From: Tannerella sp.
GTDB lineage: Bacteria; Bacteroidota; Bacteroidia; Bacteroidales; Tannerellaceae
DNA length: 15,130 nt
NCBI GenBank assembly: GCA_031259505.1
Contig: JAIRLL010000089.1
Coordinates: 1 to 15,130, forward strand
Direction: 5' to 3'
Positions within the stretch are counted from its first letter, which is position 1. Each line of letters starts with the position of its first letter. Made by a program: the position numbers and the translations under genes. Positions 1-8,557 of this stretch are shown here, one piece after another. The notes under the pieces were generated by a model that was not told where the DNA came from, searched no databases, and was given only the letters and a program-made list of their open reading frames with translations.

Positions 1-2051
1 GCTCCGCCGGCGGCTTCATAGTCCACCCATGCGAGGGCGTCGGCGGCGGGCAGGCCGGCTTGCCTGGCCAGTACCATCAGCACGTGCATCTCGTCGCCAT
101 AGTAGCCGGCCCACGACGGGGGAGGCTTCGGCGAGCCGTCTTCGTTGCGGAAGTTAACGTCGAAGATCTCTTTCCATGTCGTGAAGTAGCGAATCTCCCC
201 AGTCTCCGTCCACGTGCCGATGACGGGCCAGTTCATGGGAGCATATTCGGGCGGGAAGTCCGCGCCGCCGTTGAGCGATGAGAGCGCCAGGGTAAGGATG
301 CGATCGCGCATGACCGAGCCGTCGTCGCCGGCGTTCTGCCGGATGGCGTGATCGAGCGACCAGGCCATGTAAGCGTATTGCCATGGGAAAGAACTGATGG
401 CCGCTTCGCCGCGACGCTCTGTGCCGAAGGGGAGGAAGCCCAGGGGACTTGGATGAGCGTCCGAGTATTCGTCCGCCGCTTTGAGGTTGTTGTTCATTAT
501 GGCCGTGAAGTACGCCTTGTACCGGTGGTCGTCCGGCAGGTAATTGGCGGCGTCGGTGATGTCGCGGAAGCGCCACGCCCAGCCGCGCATCTGATTCTGC
601 CAGATGAGCCCCTTCTCACCGAGACGGCCGTCGTATCCGGGGTTCGAGGCCAGCACTGCATGGTTGGCATAGTGCAGCATTTCGTCATTGTAATAGCGGT
701 CGCCGGTGACGAGGTACGGGACGCAGGCCAGCGACGGGACATGAGCGCCGTCGGGGTTGTTCGTGGTGCCGCGGAGGTTGTTCAGCGGCTTGTTGTCGCC
801 CCACGCACGCTTGTCGAGCCAGTAGTCGGGCCGCTCGTCCACCGTTACGATCTCCGACGGATCCTGACGGGTGAAATGTCCGCTCCACGAGCCGGCCAGA
901 TCGCCGTTCACCAGCATGTACCCGCGCAACGTGGCGGTCCTGTGGACGATGTACTGCGCCGTCCAGTCGGGGTACGGCCCGATGTCCTCGCGCCCGCCGC
1001 CGGTAGGCATGTACATCGTCATCCTGCCGAAGTTCAGAATGTCGAAGCGTTCACCCTGCCCGCGATTGATCGTATGCGTCGGGTTTTTCACCGTCGGCAT
1101 ATAGGCGGGCACAGCGCCGGCGGCGATGAAAGGCGCGAAGTCGGGCACGACGGCAGCTTCGGTAAGGCCGTCTGTCGCGAACGTTCGTCGCCAGCGCGTG
1201 GCATAGGGGTGGTACAGCACACGCTCCCAGGCGACGTTTTCCTGCGCGCCCGAAAAGCAGACGGGATACGAGCCGAAGGTGTCCGACGCGCTGCCGACGA
1301 TGGCGACTTCGCCTGCCTGCGCGCCCGAAGTGAGACGGATGTAATTGCCCGTTTCCAGCCCGTTGTTTACGGAGGTGGAGGTGCAGCCGTCCGTGGTGAG
1401 CGGATTCGTCCCCGGCGTTGCCGCGTCGCGGTGGAAGACGTTCAGGCCGTTCAGCGTGATGTCCACGCCGTAAACTATGCCGTCGGCTGTGGCGACGTCG
1501 CGAACGTTCTCGACCGTCACGTCCACGCGCGCCGTGCCGTCGTTGTATATCCGCACGTCCCAGATGTTGGAAAGGAAGGGATGCTCCGCGTCGCCGTTAC
1601 GGGGGATGTCCCGGACGCGATATTCGCGGACTAACGGGCCGTCGAGCCATACGTCCTGCGCGGAGGCCGCGAGCGTGGAGGTGTAATGCGCGTCCCCGAT
1701 GGTCAGATCGAGCAGGGCGGCGGGCGCAACGGGCGTAAACGAGCCGGTGGCCGCCGCCGCTTCACGGATGTCATAGGTCCCGATGGCGGCGACTTTGGCC
1801 GTCAGGATGGCGTAACGGATAGAGCCGTCCGCCCAGCGGTTTTTGACGTCGGTCTGCGTCGGGAGCGTGCCGACGGCCAGAGCGTCGCGCGCCTGTCCCG
1901 ACGGCAGTACGACGCCAAACGTAGCCCATCCCGCCGAAGTGAAAGCATACTGCGCCAACGCCCCGCCTCCGTGAAGCAACGTCGCTCCGGCATCGCCTGA
2001 GACTATTCCCAGGCAAGCGCTCAACACATATAAAAAACATTTTTTATTCAT
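1..2051 (-). CDS. Secreted protein, PcRGLX/YetA-like N-terminal region (C-terminus outside window)
   Basis: An open frame without stops runs from an ATG at 2051 to the left edge and shows 683 residues. The N-terminus (MNKKCFLYVLSACLG) has a short hydrophobic stretch. It could be a lipoprotein signal (LSAC, Cys13) or a type I signal cut after AGA (residue 23), so the protein is probably exported. Residues 35-180 have the spacing and motifs I associate with the PcRGLX/YetA-like N-terminal barrel: a GVVLP segment near 46, RWADGSIRYAIL at 72-83, WLDGPLV at 135-141, and VRIYNDGTARVDVTVEN at 166-182. Residues 430-680 are rich in Trp, Tyr and amphipathic helices (HVPSLACVPYLVTGDRYYNDEM), as in alpha/alpha-barrel lyases and hydrolases. 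Rhamnogalacturonan exolyase (PL26) relatives share this architecture, but I cannot identify catalytic residues. The existence of the gene is secure, the family is a recollection, and the substrate is unknown. Codons are clearly GC-rich compared with the regulators at 8.6-10.3 kb. Confidence 0.7.
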   Translation of the reverse strand, partial: MNKKCFLYVLSACLGIVSGDAGATLLHGGGALAQYAFTSAGWATFGVVLPSGQARDALAVGTLPTQTDVKNRWADGSIRYAILTAKVAAIGTYDIREAAAATGSFTPVAPAALLDLTIGDAHYTSTLAASAQDVWLDGPLVREYRVRDIPRNGDAEHPFLSNIWDVRIYNDGTARVDVTVENVRDVATADGIVYGVDITLNGLNVFHRDAATPGTNPLTTDGCTSTSVNNGLETGNYIRLTSGAQAGEVAIVGSASDTFGSYPVCFSGAQENVAWERVLYHPYATRWRRTFATDGLTEAAVVPDFAPFIAAGAVPAYMPTVKNPTHTINRGQGERFDILNFGRMTMYMPTGGGREDIGPYPDWTAQYIVHRTATLRGYMLVNGDLAGSWSGHFTRQDPSEIVTVDERPDYWLDKRAWGDNKPLNNLRGTTNNPDGAHVPSLACVPYLVTGDRYYNDEMLHYANHAVLASNPGYDGRLGEKGLIWQNQMRGWAWRFRDITDAANYLPDDHRYKAYFTAIMNNNLKAADEYSDAHPSPLGFLPFGTERRGEAAISSFPWQYAYMAWSLDHAIRQNAGDDGSVMRDRILTLALSSLNGGADFPPEYAPMNWPVIGTWTETGEIRYFTTWKEIFDVNFRNEDGSPKPPPSWAGYYGDEMHVLMVLARQAGLPAADALAWVDYEAAGG

Positions 2052-2067
2052 ATCGACAATTTTACTA

Positions 2068-2289
2068 TTAACCCGAGTTCGGTATAAAAAATAGCCGTTT
2101 ATGGCTTACATATCAATAGAAAACGATGTGAAATGAACGGTTTCGTCCGTCTGGACATACACCGTGAATGTCCTGCGGACAATTGAAAGGGCGTATGATT
2201 CATTTTTCTATTGATATGTATCTCTTACGGAGAATCAGTTCGTTTATTTTTAGCCGGAGAACATTTTTCTTATCCCGAACTCAGGTTAA
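2068..2289. repeat. Nested inverted repeat (long palindromic element)
   Basis: Two sets of arms nest around the same centre. The inner arms, 2107-2123 and 2204-2220, are a perfect 17-bp inverted repeat (TACATATCAATAGAAAA and its complement) around 80 bp. Inside it, ATGAA/TTCAT (2133-2137, 2199-2203), GTCCG/CGGAC and GGACAT/ATGTCC pair in the same order. The outer arms, 2068-2083 and 2274-2289, match at 14 of 16 positions. The 80-bp core holds no convincing gene. It could be a MITE-like or other hairpin-forming mobile repeat, or a structured RNA. The element lies just upstream of the secreted-protein gene and its right arm runs into the 42-bp tandem repeat. Confidence 0.75.
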
Positions 2290-2477
2290 GAAAGCGCCTC
2301 GAAGACCTTCGGAACGGTTTCTTGGCGTTAAGAAAGTACCTCGCAGGCCTTCGGAGCGGTTTCTTGGCATTAAGAAAGTACCTCGCAGGCCTTCGGAACG
2401 GTTTCTTGGCGTTAAGAAAGTACCTCGCAGGCCTTCGGAACGGTTTCTTAGCGTTAAGAAAGTACTTTGAAGGCTTC
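2286..2477. repeat. 42-bp tandem repeat, four units plus a decayed fifth
   Basis: Units start with TTAAGAAAG at 2286, 2328, 2370, 2412 and 2454, exactly 42 bp apart. The middle units differ at one or two bases, while the first (2286) and last (2454) are more diverged, as expected at the edges of an array. Every unit junction carries the dyad TTTCTT-N6-AAGAAA, and the units also contain CCT-CGC-AGG and the palindrome AGGCCT. Because 42 is 14 codons, reading frames stay open on both strands. A 100-residue plus-strand frame with a repeated KKVPRRPSERFLGV-like unit is therefore not good evidence for a protein. Confidence 0.9.
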
Positions 2478-2489
2478 CCGTGGCAGTGC

Positions 2490-2541
2490 GAAGCCACCGC
2501 TCCCGGAGGTTATGTCTCGTGGAGAGCGGTGGCTTCTTTTA
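2490..2541 (+). terminator. Strong hairpin with T tract (intrinsic terminator-like)
   Basis: GAAGCCACCGCTC at 2490-2502 is the exact complement of 2524-2536, a 13-bp GC-rich stem with a 21-nt loop, followed by TTTTAT on the plus strand. It lies 40 bases past the stop of the minus-strand PII-like gene and could protect the end of that operon. However, the T tract is on the plus side, so by standard rules it terminates transcripts leaving the tandem-repeat region. The segment GTGGC at 2480-2484 can pair with 2493-2497 and would compete with the main stem. Confidence 0.65.
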
Positions 2542-2576
2542 TGCTGCCGGACGGTGTGCGGGGCGTGGGTGCGCCG

Positions 2577-2870
2577 TCAGATGGTCTTCTCGATGTGCCA
2601 CACGAAGGCGCGCAGTCCGAGGCGGTCGGCTTGCACGTCGAGGCTGTGCAGTGCGTCGAGGAGGGGATCGACGGCGCTGTCGTCGACTACGGTGATGATG
2701 GCCGAACACATCGAAGGCCATGCGTGCGAGCCGTAGTGCGGTTCGCCTGTTTTGGAGCCGCGTCCCTGCACGTGTTCGAAGAAGGTGTATCCGCGGCAGT
2801 TCAGGCGGTCAAGCGTGGCGATGATGCGTTCGCACAGCGCCTGGTCGAAGGTGATTAATACGGATTTCAT
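2577..2870 (-). CDS. PII-like protein of an RND efflux operon
   Basis: This 97-residue cytoplasmic protein has the length and feel of a trimeric PII/CutA-like ferredoxin fold: beta strand MKSVLITF, helix 9-22 (ALCERIIATLDRL), then a long loop VQGRGSKTGEPHYGSHAWPS at 34-53, strand SAIITVVDD at 56-64, helix 66-78 and C-terminal LRAFVWHIEK. The loop occupies the place of the PII T-loop and is the most distinctive part. I recall near-identical loop wording in Bacteroidales proteins annotated as nitrogen regulatory protein P-II. The ATG is 11 bases after the pump stop codon, so it is the last gene of the efflux operon. A role as a small-molecule or metal sensor acting on the pump is inference. It lacks the canonical GlnB nucleotide and uridylylation motifs in recognisable form, so I would not call it glnB. 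Confidence 0.85.
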   Translation of the reverse strand: MKSVLITFDQALCERIIATLDRLNCRGYTFFEHVQGRGSKTGEPHYGSHAWPSMCSAIITVVDDSAVDPLLDALHSLDVQADRLGLRAFVWHIEKTI

Positions 2871-2881
2871 TGTGTTTCGTT

Positions 2882-5800
2882 TTATTTTTTATTTTTGATG
2901 ATATACTGTTTGTGCGTGTCGAAATAGGTCTGCATTGCGCGCTGTTTGCGCAGGCGTCGCCGTCCTCGACGGATGCCGAATCCTGCGAAGACGCAGTAGA
3001 GCACGGGTATGAGCACGAGCGTGAGTATGGTGGAAAGGGTCAGTCCTCCGATGACGGAGATGCCGAGCGGCCGCCACATTTCGGCGCCCTGCCCTGTTCC
3101 GACGGCCATGGGAATCATTCCGAGGATGGTGGTGAGCGTGGTCATGAGCACGGGTCGCAGACGGCTTCGTCCGGCGACGACTACGGCGCGGAGGGCGCTC
3201 AGTCCCCTTTCACGGCAGAGCGAGATGTAGTCGATGAGCACGATGCCGTTTTTCACCACGATGCCGACCAGCATGATGGCGCCCAGAAGGCTCATCACGT
3301 TGAGCGATGTGCGCGTGGCAAAGAGCATAAACAGGATGCCGCTGAAGGCAAAGGGCAGCGAGAACATGATGATGAAGGGGTAGGTGAGCGATTCGAACTG
3401 CGCGGCCATGACGATGAATACGAGGACGACGATCAGGAAGCCGAGCGTGAACAGGTCGCGAAACGAGTCCATCTGGTCTTCGTAGGAGCCGGCAATCTGT
3501 ATGGTCACGTCGCCAGGCTTGTCGATTGTGTCGATGATTCGCCGCCCTTCTTCGACGACGGTGCTCAGGGCGCCGGCCGAGACGATGGCCGAGACGGTGA
3601 CGATGCGCTGCCGGTCTTTGCGTTCGATGGTGGGCGGTGCGAACCGTTCGACGACGACGCCGAGGTCGCGCACACGCATCGCCTGTCCGCGACTGTTGTA
3701 TATCAGGATATTTTCCAGGCTCTCCAGTTCGGTGCGAAATTCGGGTGCGTAGCGTACGACGATGTCGTACTCGCTGCCGTCTTCGCGATACTGCGAGGCG
3801 GTGGCGCCGTTGAAGCGGTTGCGGACGAACGTCCCCGCGGTGGAAAGGTTGACGCCGTGCATGGCGAGTTTTTCCCTGTCGAAATCGATCTGATATTCGG
3901 GCTGATAGTCGCTGCGGCTGATGATGACTTCCGAGACGTCTTTCATCTGCAGCAACTGTTCCCTGAAGGTGGTAGCGATGCGGTCGGTCACGTCCATGTC
4001 GTAGCCGTAGATCTCGAAGTCGGCCGTGTTTTCTCCTCCCATGCTCATGCCGCCGCCGGCAATGACCTGCGTTTCTTTAAATTCGGGATAGGCACGCAGG
4101 TCCCGGCGCATCAGGTCGCAGATTTCCGCAAGCGAGCGGTTGCGGTCGCCCGGGTCGCAGAGCGAGATGTTGAACGAGATGATGTGCGTCCCGTTGTCGC
4201 TCATCGAAGCGAAGGTATTGTCGTCGCCGGCCTGCCCCACGGTATAGTTGCAGACGGTCATCTCGCCTCGAAATTTCTCCTGCCAGTCGCGCGTGATTTT
4301 CGAGGCAAGTTCATGGGCAATCTCCTTGCGCGTGCCGACGGGCAGTTTGAGCGTGGCGGCGATACGGGCATTGTCCTGCATCGGGAAAAATTCGGACGTG
4401 ATGCCGCTCAGGCAAAACAGACTGGCGATGAAGAGCAGCAGACAGCCGGCGATGACGAGCGTGCGGTGGCGGACAGCCCATCCCAGTATGCGCGCATATC
4501 CGTTGTCGACGCCGTCCAGCCCGTGTTCCACCGGTTTGTAGAGGAAGCGGAACGCCCGCGTCTGTTTCTTCTGAAGCTTGAGGAAGAGCGAGCAGAGCAT
4601 GGGTGTGAGCGTGAGCGAACATACGAGCGAGATGAACATGATCACGCACATCATCCACCCCAGTTCCTTGAAAAGGACGCCGGTCATTCCGGTAATCATC
4701 GTCAGGGGGAAGAAGACGGCGATCATCGTCAGAGTCGAAGCGATGACGGAGAGCGCCACCTCGCTGGTGCCGTGCACGGCTGCCTGCCGCGGTTCCGAGC
4801 CGCGTTCGATGTGCGTTGTGACGTTTTCGAGCACCACGATGGCGTCGTCCACCACCATTCCGATGGCAATCGAGAGCGAGGAGAGCGAGATGATGTTCAG
4901 CGACGAGCCTGTAATGCCCAGATAGATGAATGAAGCAATCAGCGACAGGGGAATCGTGATGGCGATAATCAGCGTCGCCCGCCAGCGTCCGAGGAAGATA
5001 AAGACGACGAGCACCACGAACAGCAGCGCGTAGAGGATAGTCTCCGTCAGGCTGTCGATGGTGTTGTGAATATTGTCGGACGTATCGACGATGATGCCCA
5101 GGCGGACGTCGCTCGGCAGGTTTTTCTGCAGTTCGGGCAGCATGTTCGTGACCGCGGTCGCAATTTCCACCGAGTTGGCGCCGGACTGTTTCTGTACGAT
5201 AATCATGGCGCCCTGCACGTTGTTGTTGTACACCTCCTGCGCGCGTTCTTCGATCGTGTCCACAATCCGTGCGACGTCGCTCAGGTAGATGTTGGCTCCG
5301 CCGTATGAACCGACCACGATACCTTCCATCTGCCGTGCGTCGCGAAACTCGCCTTCGATGCGCAGCGGATAGGTCTCGTTTCCGATGTCGAAGTGTCCGC
5401 CCGGGATATTTCTGTTTTCCGCCCCGATGACGGCGCTGATGGATTCGATCGTCAGATTGTAGGCTTCCAGCTTGTTGGGGTCGCAATACACCTGTATTTC
5501 GCGCTGCGGAGCGCCTGCGATGGATACCGTGCCGACGCCCGGCACACGGCCGAGGGGGTTGGCCACGAGGTCGTCCAGTATCTTGTAGAGCGCCGACCGG
5601 CTCTCTTCGGCCTGTACGGACAGCAGCAGGATGGGAATCATGTCCGTGCTGAACTTGAAGATGATGGGGTTTTCGACGTCGTCGGGCAGCATGGAGGCCA
5701 CCATGTCGAGTTTGTCTCTCACGTCGTTTGTCAGCACGTCGATATCGTAGCCGAATTCGAACTCCAGCGTCAGCAAGGACAGGTTTTCCGAAGAACGGGA

Positions 5801-6043
5801 AGTCAGATGCTTCAGGTTGCTGACCGAATTGAGCGTGTTTTCGAGCGGGCGCGTCACGTTGTTTTCAATATCCGACGCGCTTGCCCCCGGATAATATGTA
5901 AGTACCATAATCGTATTGGTCTCGATATCGGGCAGCAGGTCGATGGGCAGCCTGCTGAGCGAAAAGAGGCCGAATATCACCACTGCAATGAAGCAGAGCG
6001 ACGTCATAACCGGTTTTTTAACCGCACTTTCGTATAGGCTCAT
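2882..6043 (-). CDS. RND multidrug efflux pump, inner-membrane permease (HAE1/AcrB-type)
   Basis: This 1053-residue protein has the usual length of an AcrB-family proton antiporter. TM1 is at about 13-30. The first periplasmic porter half follows, with the family motif [22 protein letters not shown] at 39-60. TM2-TM6 cover about 335-485, then a linker, TM7 at about 528-546, the second porter half, and TM8-TM12 at about 865-1020. The proton-relay residues are present: Asp399-Asp400 in [14 protein letters not shown] (AcrB D407/D408) and Lys931 in [14 protein letters not shown] (AcrB K940). Acidic residues in TM4 and drug-type rather than metal-type context favour HAE1 over the CzcA group. It pairs with the fusion protein 6 bases upstream and the outer-membrane factor before it. 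The substrate cannot be read from sequence. A highly basic tail ([11 protein letters not shown]) faces the cytoplasm near the PII-like gene product. Confidence 0.95.
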   Translation of the reverse strand: MSLYESAVKKPVMTSLCFIAVVIFGLFSLSRLPIDLLPDIETNTIMVLTYYPGASASDIENNVTRPLENTLNSVSNLKHLTSRSSENLSLLTLEFEFGYDIDVLTNDVRDKLDMVASMLPDDVENPIIFKFSTDMIPILLLSVQAEESRSALYKILDDLVANPLGRVPGVGTVSIAGAPQREIQVYCDPNKLEAYNLTIESISAVIGAENRNIPGGHFDIGNETYPLRIEGEFRDARQMEGIVVGSYGGANIYLSDVARIVDTIEERAQEVYNNNVQGAMIIVQKQSGANSVEIATAVTNMLPELQKNLPSDVRLGIIVDTSDNIHNTIDSLTETILYALLFVVLVVFIFLGRWRATLIIAITIPLSLIASFIYLGITGSSLNIISLSSLSIAIGMVVDDAIVVLENVTTHIERGSEPRQAAVHGTSEVALSVIASTLTMIAVFFPLTMITGMTGVLFKELGWMMCVIMFISLVCSLTLTPMLCSLFLKLQKKQTRAFRFLYKPVEHGLDGVDNGYARILGWAVRHRTLVIAGCLLLFIASLFCLSGITSEFFPMQDNARIAATLKLPVGTRKEIAHELASKITRDWQEKFRGEMTVCNYTVGQAGDDNTFASMSDNGTHIISFNISLCDPGDRNRSLAEICDLMRRDLRAYPEFKETQVIAGGGMSMGGENTADFEIYGYDMDVTDRIATTFREQLLQMKDVSEVIISRSDYQPEYQIDFDREKLAMHGVNLSTAGTFVRNRFNGATASQYREDGSEYDIVVRYAPEFRTELESLENILIYNSRGQAMRVRDLGVVVERFAPPTIERKDRQRIVTVSAIVSAGALSTVVEEGRRIIDTIDKPGDVTIQIAGSYEDQMDSFRDLFTLGFLIVVLVFIVMAAQFESLTYPFIIMFSLPFAFSGILFMLFATRTSLNVMSLLGAIMLVGIVVKNGIVLIDYISLCRERGLSALRAVVVAGRSRLRPVLMTTLTTILGMIPMAVGTGQGAEMWRPLGISVIGGLTLSTILTLVLIPVLYCVFAGFGIRRGRRRLRKQRAMQTYFDTHKQYIIKNKK

Positions 6044-6049
6044 GATCGT

Positions 6050-7075
6050 TTAATTGTTTTCAGCTTCCACTTCTACTTCCATGCCGTCGATCAGTTGCGA
6101 CTGTCCGGCGATTACTGCCTGCGAATTGTTTTCGACACCCGAAATCAATTCGTATTCGCTGCCCATCCGGCGTCCGAGTTCTACCTTGCTGTAGGTTACG
6201 GCGCCGTTTTTATAGACAAAGATATACCGGTCGCCCGAGCCGGCCTGCTTGACTACGGCGAGGTCGGGAACGACGACGCGGTTTTCGGTTCCGAAATTCA
6301 GCGTCACGCGGGCAAACATGCCCGGACGTACCTTCATGTCGCGGTTGCCCATCTGTATTTCGACGGGGAACGTGCGGGTTGCCTGGTTGACTGTCGGATA
6401 GATGAGACTTATCCTGCCCTCGAACACTTCATCGGGATACGTATCCAGTTTCACCGTCGCCGGCGCGCCCTTGACGACCTTCGGGAAATAGGTCTCGGAG
6501 ACGTTGATTACCAGTTTGACGGGCACGATCTGTTCGACCGTCAGGATAGGCTGCGCACCGCCGTACATGTCGCCGTCGTCGTAGTTGCGGGCTGTGACAA
6601 TGCCGTTGACGGGGCATGAGAGGGCTGTGTTTTCCAGCAAATTGTTGTAGGATGTTTCCCTCACGTCGAGCGCCGTCTTGGCAGCATCCCATTCCGATTT
6701 GGAAATGCCTCCCACTTTGTACAGTTCGTCGATGCGCGAAAATTCGATACGCTGGTTTTCGAGTTGCAGTCCGATTTGCTTCAGATTGGCGGCATCCATC
6801 TGTACAAGTTTTTGCCCCTTGACGACACGGTCGCCCACTTCCACGAATATCTTCGAAATACGTACCGGAGTGGAGGGGGCGATGTGATTCGTCACTTCGG
6901 CTTCTACCGTAGCGGTATATTCCCGGGTCTGGTCTACCGGACGGACGGTCACGAGAGCCAGTTTGACTTTGGGCTTTTCGACCGCAGCGCTTTCCTGCTG
7001 CGTCCCTTTGTTTCCCGAACATGCACTTAACAGTGCGACAACGAGCAATGTTGTCAGTTTGATTCCTTTTTTCAT
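6050..7075 (-). CDS. RND periplasmic adaptor (membrane fusion protein), lipoprotein
   Basis: This 341-residue AcrA/HlyD-type adaptor bridges pump and outer-membrane channel. I chose the ATG at 7075 because it gives a clean lipoprotein signal, MKKGIKLTTLLVVALLSAC, with lipobox LSAC and lipidated Cys19. An in-frame ATG at 7111 would overlap the preceding gene by 20 bases and put 12 polar residues before the signal. The order fits the family: lipoyl half-motif (VRISKIFVEVGDRVVKGQKLVQMD), a short alpha-hairpin around LYKVGGISKSEWDAAK, the second lipoyl half (CPVNGIVTARNYDDGDMY), then beta-barrel and membrane-proximal domains (VRPGMFARVTLNFG, VVVPDLAVV). The gene starts 16 bases after the outer-membrane factor and ends 6 bases before the pump. 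Confidence 0.93.
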   Translation of the reverse strand: MKKGIKLTTLLVVALLSACSGNKGTQQESAAVEKPKVKLALVTVRPVDQTREYTATVEAEVTNHIAPSTPVRISKIFVEVGDRVVKGQKLVQMDAANLKQIGLQLENQRIEFSRIDELYKVGGISKSEWDAAKTALDVRETSYNNLLENTALSCPVNGIVTARNYDDGDMYGGAQPILTVEQIVPVKLVINVSETYFPKVVKGAPATVKLDTYPDEVFEGRISLIYPTVNQATRTFPVEIQMGNRDMKVRPGMFARVTLNFGTENRVVVPDLAVVKQAGSGDRYIFVYKNGAVTYSKVELGRRMGSEYELISGVENNSQAVIAGQSQLIDGMEVEVEAENN

Positions 7076-7091
7076 TGTTATGTTAATGTTA

Positions 7092-8459
7092 TTATTTGAT
7101 TCTTTCTTCATTTCCCAGCACCTTGTCCAGGTCTGCCCTGGCCACCAGGTAGTCGTAGATGGACTGATTATAGACGAGTTGCGCCTGCGTAAGCGCCACT
7201 TCCGAATCGTTCAGTTCGAGGATGGTGCCTTTCCCGACTTCGTAGCGTTTTTGAGCAATCAGGCGTCCCCTCTCCGCCTGCAGGATGCTTTCCTTATTGC
7301 TGGCAACCTGTTCCGAACTGGCGCTCATGCTGTTCAGGCAACTGGCGACCTGCATCTGCAACAGCCGTTCCGTGTTCAGGCGCGTTTCTTCCAGTTGCCA
7401 CATTTGTATCTGCGCCCTTTTCAGTTTGGGGAAATTGCTTGCCCGGAAGAGGGGTATGGTCAGCGTAAGTCCTGCCGTGGAATAGGGAAACCAGTTGTAG
7501 TCTCTTATCCGGAAGTGATCGCTCAGCGACGTATACATGTAGTTGAACGAAGCGCTGACCGTCGGCATGAAATTCGTTTTCTGGAGTTTCATGTTCAGGA
7601 GCAGCATTTCGGCGTTGAGGTCGATTTGTTTCAGGTCGCTGTTGTTTTCCAGGGAGAGCGACCTGTCCGTCATTTCGTTGGCAAACAGACCGGTTTCGTA
7701 GTTTTTCAGGTTTCCTTCGGCTTCGAATTCCGTATCTTTTTCAAGTCCCATCAGTACTTTCAACTGAAGTTTGGCAAGCCTTACGCCGTTTTCGGCCGAG
7801 ACGACGCTGGGTTTGAGACTTCGCATCTGGACTTCCGACCGGATTTTATCGTATTCGCTGACCATTCCCTGCCTGTACATCTCGTTTACGACGTTGAAAT
7901 TGGCTTCTGCCTGACGGTAGCTTTGCTGCAGCACCTCGTAGCTGTCCTGCGAGAGCAGCAGTTGGAAATAGGCTTTCGTTACCTGATTCACCATGTCCAG
8001 CTTTGACGCACGCGACTTTTCAACAGCCAGATCTACATCGGTCTGTGTCAGGTTGATGCTTTTATAGAGCGCCGGCGCGAAAACAGGCAGGCTGACGGCG
8101 AAGCCTCCGTTGTACGAATTGTCGATACCCATCTGAAACGTCTGGCTTTCTCCGCCAAAGTCCATCACCACCGTTTGTTTTTTAAGCGTCCGGCTATAGC
8201 CGCCCGTGAGGGATACATCGGGAAACAGCCCTGCGTAGGCTTCCCTGTTCGATTCTTTTTTCACTTCGATTTCGCGGTCGGCCACCTTAATCACAGGATT
8301 CTCGGACAAAGCAATGTCGATCGCCTGCGTCAGGCTGATTTTTAACGGTTCCTGATTCTCGCGTGACGAATCTCCGCTTTCCGCCGAAACAAAAACCGGT
8401 GCACAGAGAAGAATCATCGCCATGGAACCCAACGTTTTGTTGTTGAATATACGTGCCAT
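7092..8459 (-). CDS. TolC-like outer-membrane efflux protein (OEP family)
   Basis: This 455-residue protein is of the usual OEP length. A signal peptide with cleavage after VSA (residue 26) precedes two repeated OEP halves. The first begins ISLTQAIDIALSENPVIKVADREIEVKKE and contains PDVSLTGGYSRT. The second contains MPTVSASFNYMYTSL, then LTIPLFRASNFPKLKRAQ and the closing YEVGKGTILELNDSEVALTQAQLVYNQSIYDY. Long heptad-rich helices (for example SQDSYEVLQQSYRQAEANFNVVNEMYRQG) should form the periplasmic tunnel. It is the first structural gene after the TetR gene, 98 bases downstream, with an A-rich leader and no strong Shine-Dalgarno sequence. The trimer should complete the pump encoded by the next two genes. 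Confidence 0.93.
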   Translation of the reverse strand: MARIFNNKTLGSMAMILLCAPVFVSAESGDSSRENQEPLKISLTQAIDIALSENPVIKVADREIEVKKESNREAYAGLFPDVSLTGGYSRTLKKQTVVMDFGGESQTFQMGIDNSYNGGFAVSLPVFAPALYKSINLTQTDVDLAVEKSRASKLDMVNQVTKAYFQLLLSQDSYEVLQQSYRQAEANFNVVNEMYRQGMVSEYDKIRSEVQMRSLKPSVVSAENGVRLAKLQLKVLMGLEKDTEFEAEGNLKNYETGLFANEMTDRSLSLENNSDLKQIDLNAEMLLLNMKLQKTNFMPTVSASFNYMYTSLSDHFRIRDYNWFPYSTAGLTLTIPLFRASNFPKLKRAQIQMWQLEETRLNTERLLQMQVASCLNSMSASSEQVASNKESILQAERGRLIAQKRYEVGKGTILELNDSEVALTQAQLVYNQSIYDYLVARADLDKVLGNEERIK

Positions 8460-8557
8460 TTTCTTTTGTTTTTATATATTTAGTATGTATTGTTATTTGT
8501 ATATGCAGACAGACAGAACGGAAAAATATTGTGCGAACATGCAAAAAAAATCTGTTT

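Noticed and set aside
348..1634. Long plus-strand open frame (428 codons) opposite the secreted-protein gene
   Set aside because: Arg/Val/His-rich translation without domains, exactly antisense to a well-formed exported protein. GC-rich codons leave few stops on the opposite strand.
2168..2470. Plus-strand 100-residue protein with repeated basic 14-residue unit
   Set aside because: The 42-bp repeat keeps frames open on both strands. There is no Shine-Dalgarno sequence or known domain, and the start lies inside the palindromic element. Kept only as a remote possibility.
2286..2477. CRISPR array
   Set aside because: The 42-bp units are contiguous with no unique spacers, and no cas genes are present.
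2870..4933. Plus-strand open frame of 687 codons opposite the RND pump
   Set aside because: It is antisense to a pump with all expected catalytic and membrane motifs. Its Asp/His/Glu-rich composition is that of a shadow frame.
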